From the NCBI GenBank assembly GCA_027488055.1, contig JAIYCK010000024.1:1-13988 (forward strand): 13,988 nucleotides of DNA, written 5' to 3'. The first letter of the stretch is position 1. The number at the start of each line of letters is the position of its first letter. A model generated the notes under the pieces. The model did no database searches and was not told where the DNA came from. It saw only the letters and a program-made list of their open reading frames with translations. Shown one piece after another: positions 1 to 8,155 of this stretch. Both the position numbers and the translations under genes were made by a program. The DNA comes from Flavobacteriales bacterium (GTDB lineage Bacteria; Bacteroidota; Bacteroidia; Flavobacteriales_D; Sanyastnellaceae).

Positions 1-252
1 AAAACATGGAGTGCCGCCACCAGTAGCCATTACAAAATCATCCTGACCAAGCACAAATTTGTGCAGCGAATGACGTTCTTTCTCGCGAAATGCATCTTCA
101 CCTTGCTTGCGAAAGATATCCTTGATACTCATCCATGCCTCAGCCTCAATGATCTTGTCGAGATCATGAAAATGCAGCTTCAACGCTTTGGCCAACTCTG
201 GACCCAACGTGCTCTTGCCACTTCCCATGTATCCAATCAGAAATATACGCAT
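1..252 (-). CDS. aroK: Shikimate kinase, 5' part (cut by left edge)
   Basis: Shikimate kinase phosphorylates shikimate to shikimate 3-phosphate with ATP, the fifth step of the cytoplasmic pathway to chorismate. The 84 visible codons start at an ATG (252-250) and read without a stop to the window edge. They begin MRIFLIGYMGSGKST, which holds the P-loop GYMGSGKST at residues 7-15. The shikimate-binding Asp of the HDLD motif follows, then GEDAFREKE (the F-R-x-x-E signature) and the TGGGTPCF loop at the cut end; the GGG segment also contacts shikimate. All three hallmark motifs are in the right order, so the family call is firm. About half of the usual 165-175 residues (nucleotide-binding lid and C-terminus) lies outside the window. 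It lies 45 bases downstream of the glutamine amidotransferase gene on the same strand and probably shares its transcript, which joins chorismate synthesis to chorismate use. Confidence 0.93.
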   Translation of the reverse strand, partial: MRIFLIGYMGSGKSTLGPELAKALKLHFHDLDKIIEAEAWMSIKDIFRKQGEDAFREKERHSLHKFVLGQDDFVMATGGGTPCF

Positions 253-297
253 GTTGGTTATTATTATAATTTCAGGATATCCATATTCACGATGGAG

Positions 298-870
298 CTA
301 AGCTAGACCATCTATCCAATTTTTCAATATCATTCTTCCAAATGGCGTCATGATGCTCTCGGGATGAAATTGCAATCCGTACAATGGCAATGATGTGTGC
401 TGCAAGCCCATCAATACACCACGCTCTGAAACACATGTGGCTCGCAAAGGAATTGTATCTGGTAGTTCAATGCTCCAGCTGTGATAAAGACCGACCGTTA
501 TTTGATCGAACAATCCAGCATTCAGTGGACCATCTAATATCCACTTCACCTGCAACTCCACACCATGAAAGACTTCCTCTAAATTCACCAATTGCCCTCC
601 AAAGAACTGACCTATTGCCTGATGCCCAAGACAAATACCGAGCATAGGTTTCCGCTCATGATAATCTTGTATCACTGACATCAAATCACCCGCCTCCTCG
701 GGCAAGCCTGGTCCAGGCCCCAGGACAATACCATTGCAAGCATCAAGCGAAGCATAATCAATTCGATCATTGCGCATCACCTTGCAATGCGCCCCAATCG
801 CCTCCAGTGCATGCACGAGATTAAAGGTGAAGCTATCAAAATTATCGACTATGGCGATTTCTTTGGTCAC
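298..870 (-). CDS. pabA: Glutamine amidotransferase subunit of anthranilate / aminodeoxychorismate synthase
   Basis: Class I glutamine amidotransferase that releases ammonia from glutamine for a chorismate-using partner (TrpE or PabB), for tryptophan or folate synthesis. From the chosen GTG start (870) it has 190 residues, the normal length. Motifs: the N-terminal IVDNFDSFT, the oxyanion-loop segment GPGPGLP, the nucleophile in GICLGHQAIG (Cys80), and QFHPESIMT with the catalytic His169 and Glu171. The frame stays open upstream to another GTG at 915, which would add 15 residues (starting MGCQNEF) not typical of the family. I prefer the GTG at 870 because the protein then begins VTKEIAIVDNFDSF. 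A possible promoter lies at 933-967. No trpE or pabB is in view, so TrpG and PabA cannot be told apart; in many bacteria one subunit serves both enzymes. It precedes aroK by 45 bases on the same strand. Confidence 0.9.
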   Translation of the reverse strand: MTKEIAIVDNFDSFTFNLVHALEAIGAHCKVMRNDRIDYASLDACNGIVLGPGPGLPEEAGDLMSVIQDYHERKPMLGICLGHQAIGQFFGGQLVNLEEVFHGVELQVKWILDGPLNAGLFDQITVGLYHSWSIELPDTIPLRATCVSERGVLMGLQHTSLPLYGLQFHPESIMTPFGRMILKNWIDGLA

Positions 871-932
871 GTTTTTTCGATTCGATTTGGTGCTAAATTC
901 ATTCTGACAACCCACCTAGCGGTTGGTGCGGT

Positions 933-967
933 CAAACTTACGGCGCCAATGCGACTTTTTGTCCAAA
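933..967 (-). promoter_or_regulatory. Possible promoter of the amidotransferase-aroK unit
   Basis: On the minus strand TAAGTTTG (940-933) fully matches the Bacteroidetes -7 box TAnnTTTG, and TTTG (967-964) lies 23 bases upstream. This spacing is a little longer than the usual 19-21. Transcription would begin near 926, giving a leader of about 55 bases to the GTG at 870 or about 10 to the GTG at 915. It sits in the divergent gap before clpB. On the plus strand I could not find a convincing clpB promoter there, nor a CIRCE heat-shock operator. Confidence 0.4.
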
Positions 968-1079
968 CATTCCAACGTGATCATCCAAAAAGTCATTTGC
1001 CACCTACAAAATCAGCCAAAATTACCACTTATGCACTTTGGACTTTCAGTTGATAGCAGACTTATCAAATCAATGAAGT

Positions 1080-3722
1080 ATGGATATCTCTAAGTTCACA
1101 ATCAAAACACAAGAAGCCATCCAACAGGCGCAACAAATAGTCTTGGAAAATGGACAGCAACAGCTGGAAACAGCTCATTTGCTGAAAGGGATCATGCGCT
1201 CCGATGAACACATTATTCCATTTTTGTTGAGTAAATTAAACATCAATAAAGTCGTTGTACAGCAGGTATTAGACAAGATGATTGATGCGTTCCCCAAAGT
1301 TAGCGGCGGCAACATCACTGTTTCGAATGATGCAGGCTTGGCACTCACTAAAGCTCAAGTCTTTCTGAAGGAATTCAGCGATGAATTTGTGACCATTGAA
1401 TTACTACTTCTGGCTATCGTCGATGGGAAAGATAAAACTGCCCAAATGCTGAAGGACAGCGGCGTGACGGTGAAAGACCTTAAAAAAGCCATACTGGACT
1501 TGCGCAAAGGCAGCAAAGCCACGTCTGCTTCGCAAGAAGACACTTACCAATCCTTGGCAAAATATGCCAAACATCTCAACAAGCTTGCAGCCGATGGAAA
1601 ACTTGACCCCGTGATTGGTCGTGACGAGGAAATACGCAGGGTCATGCAAATCCTCTCGCGACGTACCAAGAACAATCCGATCATCATAGGTGAACCGGGC
1701 ACCGGAAAAACAGCCATCGCGGAGGGCATAGCTCATCGCATCATTCATGGTGACGTGCCTGAAAACCTCAAAGACAAACAACTCTATAGCCTCGATATGG
1801 CCTCCCTTATTGCGGGAGCCAAATACAAAGGTGAGTTCGAGGAACGCCTCAAAGCAGTCGTAAATGAAGTCCAAAACAGCGACGGAAAAATCATCCTCTT
1901 CATCGATGAAATACACACCCTCGTAGGAGCTGGTGGCGGCGAAGGAGCCATGGATGCCGCAAATATTTTGAAGCCTGCTTTGGCACGCGGCGAACTCCGT
2001 GCGATCGGTGCCACCACCTTGAACGAATACCAGAAATACTTCGAAAAGGACAAAGCACTCGAGCGTCGCTTTCAAAAGGTCATGATTGATGAGCCAGACC
2101 GCGATGCCGCTATTTCCATATTGCGTGGCTTGAAGGAAAAATACGAAACCCATCACAAAGTCCAAATCAAAGACGATGCAATTATCGCGGCGGTGGAACT
2201 CTCGCAGCGCTATATCACTGATCGATTTTTGCCTGACAAAGCCATTGACCTCATCGATGAAGCAGCCTCAAAACTCCGCATGGAAATCAATTCAAAACCA
2301 CAAGAGTTGGATGAAATTGAGCGCAAAATCATGCAACTCGAAATTGAAAGAGAAGCCATCAAAAGAGAAAATAAAGAAAGCAAATTGCTGGACATCAATC
2401 AGCAACTATCCGTCTTAAGCGAGCAACGAAACAATCTAGCCGCCAAATGGAAGGCTGAGAAAGATTTAGTGGAAGCCATTCAGACAGGCAAGGCTAGCAT
2501 TGAAACATTGAAGTATCAAGCAGATCAGGCAGAAAGAGAGGGCAACTACGGTTTAGTAGCCGAAATTCGATACGGTCGCCTCAAGGAAATTGAAGATCAA
2601 ATCGAAACCAGCCGCGGTCAACTTATGGAACTTCAAAAGGATGGAAAAATGCTGAAGGAAGAAGTCGATCCCGAAGAGATTGCCGACGTCGTTTCCAAAT
2701 GGACAGGCATTCCAGTAAAAGCACTGGTGGAAAGCGAACGCATGAAACTTCTCCGACTTGAAGATGAACTTGGCAAACGTGTAGTGGGCCAAAAAGAAGC
2801 CATTCAAGCCGTGTCGGACGCCGTTAGAAGAAACCGCGCGGGCCTCAGTGACGAACGCAAACCAATTGGCTCATTCATCTTTCTGGGCACTACGGGTGTT
2901 GGAAAAACCGAATTGGCCAAAGCACTCAGCGCATTCTTGTTCAACGATGAAAACGCTATGACACGCATCGACATGAGTGAATATCAGGAGCGTCATGCAG
3001 TGAGTCGCCTGGTAGGAGCGCCCCCCGGATATGTTGGGTATGATGAGGGTGGTCAACTCACGGAGGCCGTTCGGCGCAAACCTTACAGCGTCATCCTCTT
3101 GGACGAGATCGAAAAAGCACACCCCGATGTGTTCAACATTTTACTTCAAGTTTTGGATGATGGTCGTCTAACTGATAATAAAGGACGGGTAGCCAATTTC
3201 AAAAACACAATCATCATTATGACAAGTAATATTGGTTCTCATATTATTCAAGAAAATTATGACAACGCATATCACTCGATGAAGGCGCTGAGCAGTGAGC
3301 ACAGTGAAGACGAACTATTCGATCGTACCAAGGAAGAAGTGCTTCAGCTGCTCAAAACCACGATGAGACCCGAATTCCTGAATCGTATTGATGAAACCAT
3401 CATGTTCACTCCACTGCGCAAATCTGAAATCGCATCAATCGTGGGAATGCAATTGCATTTTGTAAACGAAAAACTTTCGAAAAGCAATATCCAACTGCGA
3501 TTCACTCCTGATGCATTGCACTACCTGAGTGAAAAAGGGTACGATCCACAATTCGGTGCAAGACCTGTGAAAAGGGTCATTCAAAAAGAAGTTCTGAATG
3601 CCCTATCGAAACAGCTTTTATCCGGTGAACTCGAAAATCAAGCGGATTTAGTCATGGATGTATTCAATGATCACATTGTATTTAGACACCCCATTGAAAA
3701 CGAAGAACTGATTAGCTTTTGA
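1080..3722 (+). CDS. clpB: ATP-dependent disaggregase ClpB
   Basis: Hexameric cytoplasmic AAA+ chaperone that threads aggregated proteins through its pore, working with DnaK. At 880 residues it is slightly longer than the 857 of E. coli. Order: double Clp-N repeat (about 1-145), first AAA domain with Walker A GEPGTGKT (204-211) and Walker B ILFIDEIHTL (Asp276, Glu277), the long charged coiled-coil M domain (about 405-530) that separates ClpB from ClpA/ClpC, second AAA domain with Walker A GTTGVGKT (603-610) and Walker B VILLDEIEKAHPD (Asp675, Glu676), and the D2 C-terminal domain. The pore loops KYKGEFEER and GYVGYDEGG are present. After TSNIGSHIIQ there is an acidic/polar insertion (HSMKALSSEHSEDELF) that accounts for part of the extra length. 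The ATG at 1080 gives the typical start MDISKFTIKTQEAIQQAQ. All catalytic residues are intact. A small alkyltransferase-like gene follows after 42 bases. dnaK lies about 7 kb away on the other strand. Confidence 0.98.
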   Translation: MDISKFTIKTQEAIQQAQQIVLENGQQQLETAHLLKGIMRSDEHIIPFLLSKLNINKVVVQQVLDKMIDAFPKVSGGNITVSNDAGLALTKAQVFLKEFSDEFVTIELLLLAIVDGKDKTAQMLKDSGVTVKDLKKAILDLRKGSKATSASQEDTYQSLAKYAKHLNKLAADGKLDPVIGRDEEIRRVMQILSRRTKNNPIIIGEPGTGKTAIAEGIAHRIIHGDVPENLKDKQLYSLDMASLIAGAKYKGEFEERLKAVVNEVQNSDGKIILFIDEIHTLVGAGGGEGAMDAANILKPALARGELRAIGATTLNEYQKYFEKDKALERRFQKVMIDEPDRDAAISILRGLKEKYETHHKVQIKDDAIIAAVELSQRYITDRFLPDKAIDLIDEAASKLRMEINSKPQELDEIERKIMQLEIEREAIKRENKESKLLDINQQLSVLSEQRNNLAAKWKAEKDLVEAIQTGKASIETLKYQADQAEREGNYGLVAEIRYGRLKEIEDQIETSRGQLMELQKDGKMLKEEVDPEEIADVVSKWTGIPVKALVESERMKLLRLEDELGKRVVGQKEAIQAVSDAVRRNRAGLSDERKPIGSFIFLGTTGVGKTELAKALSAFLFNDENAMTRIDMSEYQERHAVSRLVGAPPGYVGYDEGGQLTEAVRRKPYSVILLDEIEKAHPDVFNILLQVLDDGRLTDNKGRVANFKNTIIIMTSNIGSHIIQENYDNAYHSMKALSSEHSEDELFDRTKEEVLQLLKTTMRPEFLNRIDETIMFTPLRKSEIASIVGMQLHFVNEKLSKSNIQLRFTPDALHYLSEKGYDPQFGARPVKRVIQKEVLNALSKQLLSGELENQADLVMDVFNDHIVFRHPIENEELISF

Positions 3723-3764
3723 TCATTGCACTCATTTCTACCCAGTGAAATTCATTTAGAGAAA

Positions 3765-4100
3765 ATGCAAAAATTCAGTTTTTTTGAAAATGTATGGGCA
3801 GTGGTACGGCTGATTCCCGAAGGGAAGGTCACCAACTATGGCTCTATTGCTAAATATCTGGGCACTGGCCTCAGCGCTCGCATGGTCGGATGGGCTATGA
3901 ATGCGGCACACCATGACATAAGCATACCTGCGCATCGTGTTGTCAACCGCAATGGATTACTCTCAGGCAAGGCGCATTTTGCCACACCCACATTGATGGC
4001 CGAAAGACTACAAGCCGAAGGAATTGTCGTTCATAACGACGCCGTGGTCAACTACTCAGCGCACTTTTGGGACCCTTCAATTGAAATAAGCTTGCAATGA
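3765..4100 (+). CDS. Alkyltransferase-like (ATL) DNA-binding protein without acceptor cysteine
   Basis: This is the DNA-binding domain of O6-alkylguanine-DNA alkyltransferases with the active-site PCHRV changed to PAHRV (residues 55-59, Ala56 for Cys). Such ATL proteins cannot accept an alkyl group. Known members bind O6-alkylguanine, flip the base and recruit nucleotide excision repair. From the ATG at 3765 the product has 111 residues, the usual ATL size. Retained features: IPEGKVTNYGSIA (17-29, with Tyr25 of the base-flipping helix-turn-helix), SARMVGWAM (37-45, with Arg39 as the intercalating arginine finger) and VVNRNGLLSG (59-68). An in-frame TTG at 3726, just after the clpB stop, would add 13 residues of non-family sequence, so I prefer the ATG. 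It lies 42 bases behind clpB on the same strand with no obvious terminator between, so it may be co-transcribed. The loss of Cys is seen; the repair role is family knowledge. Confidence 0.88.
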   Translation: MQKFSFFENVWAVVRLIPEGKVTNYGSIAKYLGTGLSARMVGWAMNAAHHDISIPAHRVVNRNGLLSGKAHFATPTLMAERLQAEGIVVHNDAVVNYSAHFWDPSIEISLQ

Positions 4101-4108
4101 GGCAATGA

Positions 4109-4126
4109 GGTTGGCTTCAGCCAATC
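4109..4126. terminator. Small hairpin between convergent genes (weak terminator candidate)
   Basis: GGTTGGC, loop TTCA, GCCAATC can form a 7-bp stem (one G-T pair) in the 67-base gap between the stop codons of the ATL gene and the T9SS protein gene. No T-tract follows on either strand, so an intrinsic terminator is only a guess from the position. Confidence 0.25.
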
Positions 4127-4167
4127 GCGCTCACAATCCATTGATTGCACAACCCTTCATCGCCGCG

Positions 4168-7100
4168 CTATTTCACCTCAAAGGTGTGTGCCTCGTTACC
4201 CCCTGCAGTGCGCACCCGAAGCACATACAAACCCACTGGTAGGTTGGACACATCGATCGTCTTGATCACGCGATTGCCCGCCTGAATCTGAAACTGATTC
4301 AATAGCTTGCCACTCACATCCAACACCTCCACCGAAGCAGCTTCGGTCAGTTCGCGCAATTCCAAATGCAGCAGATCCTCTGATGGATTGGGATACAACA
4401 ATGTCTGTATAGAATGATCATTCGGTAGAGCGACGCTCATTGGAGTGGAGATATTTATATTATCTACATACAACCACTGTCCATAATATCCTCGATTCTG
4501 AAATGCAACAATGACATCCTCTTCGGCCCCAGTAAAATAGTCCAACAATGATACTTCCTCGCTGCGCCATTGTATCGCCGTGGGAATAAAAGGAGCATCG
4601 CCTTGATCAGGAGCCGTGGATAAGGCCGTTCCTCCTTTTACAAAAATCTCTTGCCACGATTGGCCGCAATCCACACTCACAAGCACTGCGAGTGTGTCGC
4701 TCCAATTATCGTTATAGCGGGCATATGCCACATCGAAAGAAATGGTCACATTTGACAAATCATCAAAGCCCATTTTGGGGAGCCAAATCTCATCACGACC
4801 GCCCTGCGCATTAAAATACCAATTGTCGAATTTCATGGCATAATTCCCCCCTCCATAAGCGCTTGCATCGCCAGTCACTTGCCAGTTACCCACTCCACCA
4901 GTGGAGTGATGACCAGACCAATTCGCCGCAAAACCACCGTTCTCGAAATCTTCATAGAGATTGTCTGTATCGGGCGCAGATTGAGAGATGTAATTAGGGC
5001 GGGTCTTAGTATATGTTACACCTTCGTAGGTCACATTCAACGTTACATCGTATATGCCGCTTTCGTTGTATATCACTGTCGGATTCACCAAATTGGAACT
5101 CGATGGAGTTGCGCCAGGCATGGACCAACTATAAGTGGCGCCTGCAGGCACTACACTGTGATTGACAAAATGCATCGCGCTGCCGGGGCATTGATACTGA
5201 CCCTGCTCGCTCGCGAAATCCGCCATCACGGACGACACCTCATACAATGGAGCCTCCCATACCCCCAAATTCCATGTAGCCAAGCGAATCTTTTCGCCTT
5301 TGTAGAATGGAACCAATCGCAACGGTTCCGTGGACGCAGGCAAACCTGAAGCATACAACTGCCAATCTGCCAATGCATTGTTGCGATAATACACAGCACC
5401 ATTTTTCACTGCGATATATATCCCCCCATCTGTGCCAAAAGCATGCGCGATAGCCCAAATTTCTTCTCCATCCAAAGAGGGTGTGGTAATATTTTCCCAT
5501 GTGATTCCCGCGTCAGCCGTATGATATACCTTAGCTCCATTCGTCCCATAATAATACGCCAACCACACCTCATCGGAATCAGAACTTCCCACACTGAAAA
5601 CCATCTCACGCAAATCAGAAGGGATATCCATTTCTCCCCATGATTGACCTCCATCTGTGGTGTGGTACAAATGGCTCTGATTGCCAGTCACAAAATGAAC
5701 GTACATAGTGTTGGCATCCGCATAACTTTGTTCGATCCACAGGACACGATCGGCGGCATCATTGGAAAAACTATGTGATAAAGCAAATGTGGCACCGCCA
5801 TCCAATGACTTATATATAGCATTGTCCTTGCCCAACCAAGCCGTATTGAAGTGTGCATTGTCAAACAGGATTCGCGAACTGCTGTTGGTCCAATAACTCT
5901 CATTGGGATACATCGAAGTACCGAAACCAACAGGATTGCCGTCTAAGGCATCTGGCAGCACGTATCCACCAATGTCGGAGTGAAAAGTTCTATTCTCGTC
6001 CGAATAATTGACATACCCTGTGGCACTCTCACCGCCGCCCAATGCGAGAAATTCGCCCGCCGGATACAATTCATGATATGCCATATTGCCATTGTGGTAT
6101 CGGCCTCCCACCATTATATCCTCGTTCCATCCCTGATCATACCCCCACAAGTTCACTGCCTGTATCCCCTTGTTCAAGTTGTCATGTGAAACCATAAAAT
6201 CGCTGCTCTTACCAATACCCCCATCATTACTGAACCAAATCTCTTCGGTTCCATCACCATTGAGATAAATTCGATACTCTTGCTGATCTACGTGAAAGTA
6301 ATCTATTCCTCCAATATACCCTCCAACTCCCTCATAGGTGGCACATGCATCGTTGGACATCCACAAATTAAGGCCACCAATGAGCACCTTGTTAGGATCC
6401 AATTGTGAAACAATCATAGTGGTGTTATAATTGATTTGGGTGTATTCTCCATCGTCTCCTTGAAAGTTCATCAAATTGGGATGCGCATCGGTATACGGTG
6501 TGCCAATTAAACCGTGTGGAAACGACCACGTAGCACCTGCATCATAACTAACCCATGCTCCGATCCAACCATTGGTAGTCACTGTAGCATTGGCCGATTG
6601 ATATCCAACAAGCAATGCATAGATACGTTCTGGATCTGCCGACGTAACAGCCAGCCGACCTCCTTCTGGCAATACGCCAAGTCCATTTGCAAACCAGCCT
6701 GTATCATACATGGTCCAGGTGATTCCGTAATCTTCTGATTTATAAAATTTAGAATTGGAATTATTGACCCGCTGAATCGTGTATACCACCGAAGGGTCAT
6801 TCGGTTTAATCGCTAAGGTGTTGCACTCCTGAGTCAAAACTTCCGTCCATGTATCTCCACCATCTTCACTGCGGTAAAAGCCTAGATTAGTGGCTGCATA
6901 AACGATGTCTGGATTATCAGGCGAGAAGGCCATTTCAGATGCTCGAATATTCAGGCTCACAAAACCTGCTTGTCCGATTACCTGCCAAGAAATTCCTCCA
7001 TCTTCTGTTCGCCAGAGATCGTTTGCCGCGCTGATGATCACAATGTTATCGTCATTGGGATGGACGCGCAGGCTCTGCACATCGCCAATGATCAACTCCC

Positions 7101-7962
7101 CTGTGATGTGCGTCCACTGTGCGCCTCCATCCACGGTTTTATATGCACCTCCACTCTCGGTGCCGCAATATAAAATGTCGGAATTCTGACTGCTGCGATC
7201 GTGACAATAAACATTGCTATGCCGAAAACCAGGGGTCAAGCTGCCATCGCTATCATAATGCACCTTGGGCCCGGCATACGTCCAAATATCACCGCCGCCA
7301 CGAGCATCGCGTTGGCGTTCAATTGGCATACGATCTTGCACATAACCTTGTGCATCCAATTGACTCCTATGCTGCACAATCCAGCGTTTGTATTCTTGGG
7401 TATACCTTGTTTTGACGTAAGGATGTGTCAGGTGATACGATTCATATGCTGACTTTACAGCCCTTGCATTGGGCGGACTTTGCCGCATCAATCGAATCCA
7501 CTCAGGGGTATCGATTGAAAACAGTTGAGCATCCTCCAGTATAAAATTGGGGCGCTTGACGTCGTCTCGATTCAAAGACAAGGTTCCGCATACCACACAT
7601 TCATTCACGGGATATGAATCCAATATCACTCCTTCCAAAGCCACCAACAGTGGTTTAGAATCCTTTGAAGTGCGTTTCAACCCATCTGCATGTGGCCGTA
7701 GCACGCAATTATTGTTCACCAGTGTCGAATCCAAATAGCCCTCTAAGCAGACGTATTGTCCGATCCATGTATCCATCTCACTGGACAAAATGGGCAACCA
7801 AAACAAATCGCCATCCGCATTCAGTTTCTTGCTTTCGTACTTCGTTTCAGAAAGTAACTTCCAACTAAAAGCGTGATCCTGTGCCCGAACCCCATGAACC
7901 AAGATCAAACAGCACAATGATTGCATGATTGCCAAGATGAAAAAAAAGCGTGAAATATTCAT
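4168..7962 (-). CDS. Secreted multidomain protein with Asp-box (BNR/sortilin-type) propellers, PKD domain and T9SS sorting domain
   Basis: A 1264-residue exported protein. Residues 1-27 are a Sec signal peptide (hydrophobic core FFFILAIMQSLCCLILV, likely cleaved at VRA|Q). Residues about 63-150 form a small beta-rich domain (see findings). From about 225 to 905 there are ten Asp-box-like motifs (S/T-x-D-x-G-x-T-W type) at 276, 319, 365, 409, 472, 536, 578, 719, 768 and 815, the pattern of sortilin/VPS10 and exo-alpha-sialidase-like beta-propellers. The copies at 536 and 578 are degenerate. A PKD domain follows (about 913-993, with YSWSMPGATPSSS and YNESGIYDVTLNV), then a jelly-roll/MAM-like domain (about 1002-1172, starting YEDFENGGF and ending LYVDNINIS). 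The type A T9SS sorting domain (about 1183-1264) has LLYPNPSEDLLHLEL, VLDVSGKLL and LPVGLYVLRV. It should cross the outer membrane by type IX secretion and be released or surface-anchored. The substrate is unknown: sialidase catalytic residues are not evident, so a binding or structural role is as likely as an enzyme. No related gene adjoins it. Confidence 0.92.
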   Translation of the reverse strand: MNISRFFFILAIMQSLCCLILVHGVRAQDHAFSWKLLSETKYESKKLNADGDLFWLPILSSEMDTWIGQYVCLEGYLDSTLVNNNCVLRPHADGLKRTSKDSKPLLVALEGVILDSYPVNECVVCGTLSLNRDDVKRPNFILEDAQLFSIDTPEWIRLMRQSPPNARAVKSAYESYHLTHPYVKTRYTQEYKRWIVQHRSQLDAQGYVQDRMPIERQRDARGGGDIWTYAGPKVHYDSDGSLTPGFRHSNVYCHDRSSQNSDILYCGTESGGAYKTVDGGAQWTHITGELIIGDVQSLRVHPNDDNIVIISAANDLWRTEDGGISWQVIGQAGFVSLNIRASEMAFSPDNPDIVYAATNLGFYRSEDGGDTWTEVLTQECNTLAIKPNDPSVVYTIQRVNNSNSKFYKSEDYGITWTMYDTGWFANGLGVLPEGGRLAVTSADPERIYALLVGYQSANATVTTNGWIGAWVSYDAGATWSFPHGLIGTPYTDAHPNLMNFQGDDGEYTQINYNTTMIVSQLDPNKVLIGGLNLWMSNDACATYEGVGGYIGGIDYFHVDQQEYRIYLNGDGTEEIWFSNDGGIGKSSDFMVSHDNLNKGIQAVNLWGYDQGWNEDIMVGGRYHNGNMAYHELYPAGEFLALGGGESATGYVNYSDENRTFHSDIGGYVLPDALDGNPVGFGTSMYPNESYWTNSSSRILFDNAHFNTAWLGKDNAIYKSLDGGATFALSHSFSNDAADRVLWIEQSYADANTMYVHFVTGNQSHLYHTTDGGQSWGEMDIPSDLREMVFSVGSSDSDEVWLAYYYGTNGAKVYHTADAGITWENITTPSLDGEEIWAIAHAFGTDGGIYIAVKNGAVYYRNNALADWQLYASGLPASTEPLRLVPFYKGEKIRLATWNLGVWEAPLYEVSSVMADFASEQGQYQCPGSAMHFVNHSVVPAGATYSWSMPGATPSSSNLVNPTVIYNESGIYDVTLNVTYEGVTYTKTRPNYISQSAPDTDNLYEDFENGGFAANWSGHHSTGGVGNWQVTGDASAYGGGNYAMKFDNWYFNAQGGRDEIWLPKMGFDDLSNVTISFDVAYARYNDNWSDTLAVLVSVDCGQSWQEIFVKGGTALSTAPDQGDAPFIPTAIQWRSEEVSLLDYFTGAEEDVIVAFQNRGYYGQWLYVDNINISTPMSVALPNDHSIQTLLYPNPSEDLLHLELRELTEAASVEVLDVSGKLLNQFQIQAGNRVIKTIDVSNLPVGLYVLRVRTAGGNEAHTFEVK

Positions 7963-8067
7963 TGGTTCCCTTTTTTATTGTAAAAACTACTTTGAATTTA
8001 AAAGTACGATCTAAATGTAGCCAATTGAAGCCTATCAATTTCATCAAAATCTGAATATTCATTGGTT
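7954..8067. repeat. Direct repeat pair, 100 bases apart, spanning the T9SS gene start
   Basis: The plus-strand 14-mer AATATTCATTGGTT occurs at 7954-7967 and again at 8054-8067. On the minus strand this reads AACCAATGAATATT, which contains the start codon of the T9SS protein in the first copy and an ATG in the same context in the second. Similarity extends a few bases each side (GGGAACC versus GGAAACC upstream; TTCA versus CA after ATATT). The two ATGs are out of frame with each other (offset 100). Confidence 0.7.
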
Positions 8068-8143
8068 TCCAATTTCATTCACCCTCCCATATCGAAGCAT
8101 GTTTTGGCTCGCCCTTACCTCCTTATGGAACCCAAATATTTAT

Positions 8144-8151
8144 TACCTTCG
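8144..8151 (+). promoter_or_regulatory. Possible -7 box of the def-DUF4301 unit
   Basis: TACCTTCG differs at one base from the Bacteroidetes -7 consensus TAnnTTTG and ends only 4 bases before the def ATG. If used, transcription would begin at or next to the start codon, giving a leaderless or nearly leaderless mRNA. I see no TTTG at the expected 19-21 base distance; the nearest upstream TTTG is at 8103-8106, which is too far. The call therefore rests on one box. Confidence 0.3.
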
Positions 8152-8155
8152 CCGC

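Noticed and set aside
787..1053. 88-codon plus-strand frame before clpB
   Set aside because: It overlaps the amidotransferase N-terminus in antisense and the divergent promoter region; no recognisable features.
1021..1079. Possible clpB promoter around TTTG at 1037-1040
   Set aside because: No TAnnTTTG-like box occurs at an acceptable spacing before the ATG at 1080. The best candidates mismatch at two or more key bases.
1404..2165. 253-codon open frame on the minus strand inside clpB
   Set aside because: It lies wholly within the strongly conserved clpB coding region, shows no recognisable motif, and is rich in Phe/Val as expected from the antisense of a charged AAA+ protein.
4095..4110. 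Tandem CAATGAGG x2 at the stop codon of the ATL gene
   Set aside because: Only two short copies, in a convergent gap. It is more likely a small slippage duplication than a functional site.
7865..8062. 65-codon frame upstream of and overlapping the T9SS gene start (minus strand)
   Set aside because: No family resemblance, and most of it overlaps the signal peptide region in another frame. Not called as a gene; kept only as part of the direct-repeat finding.
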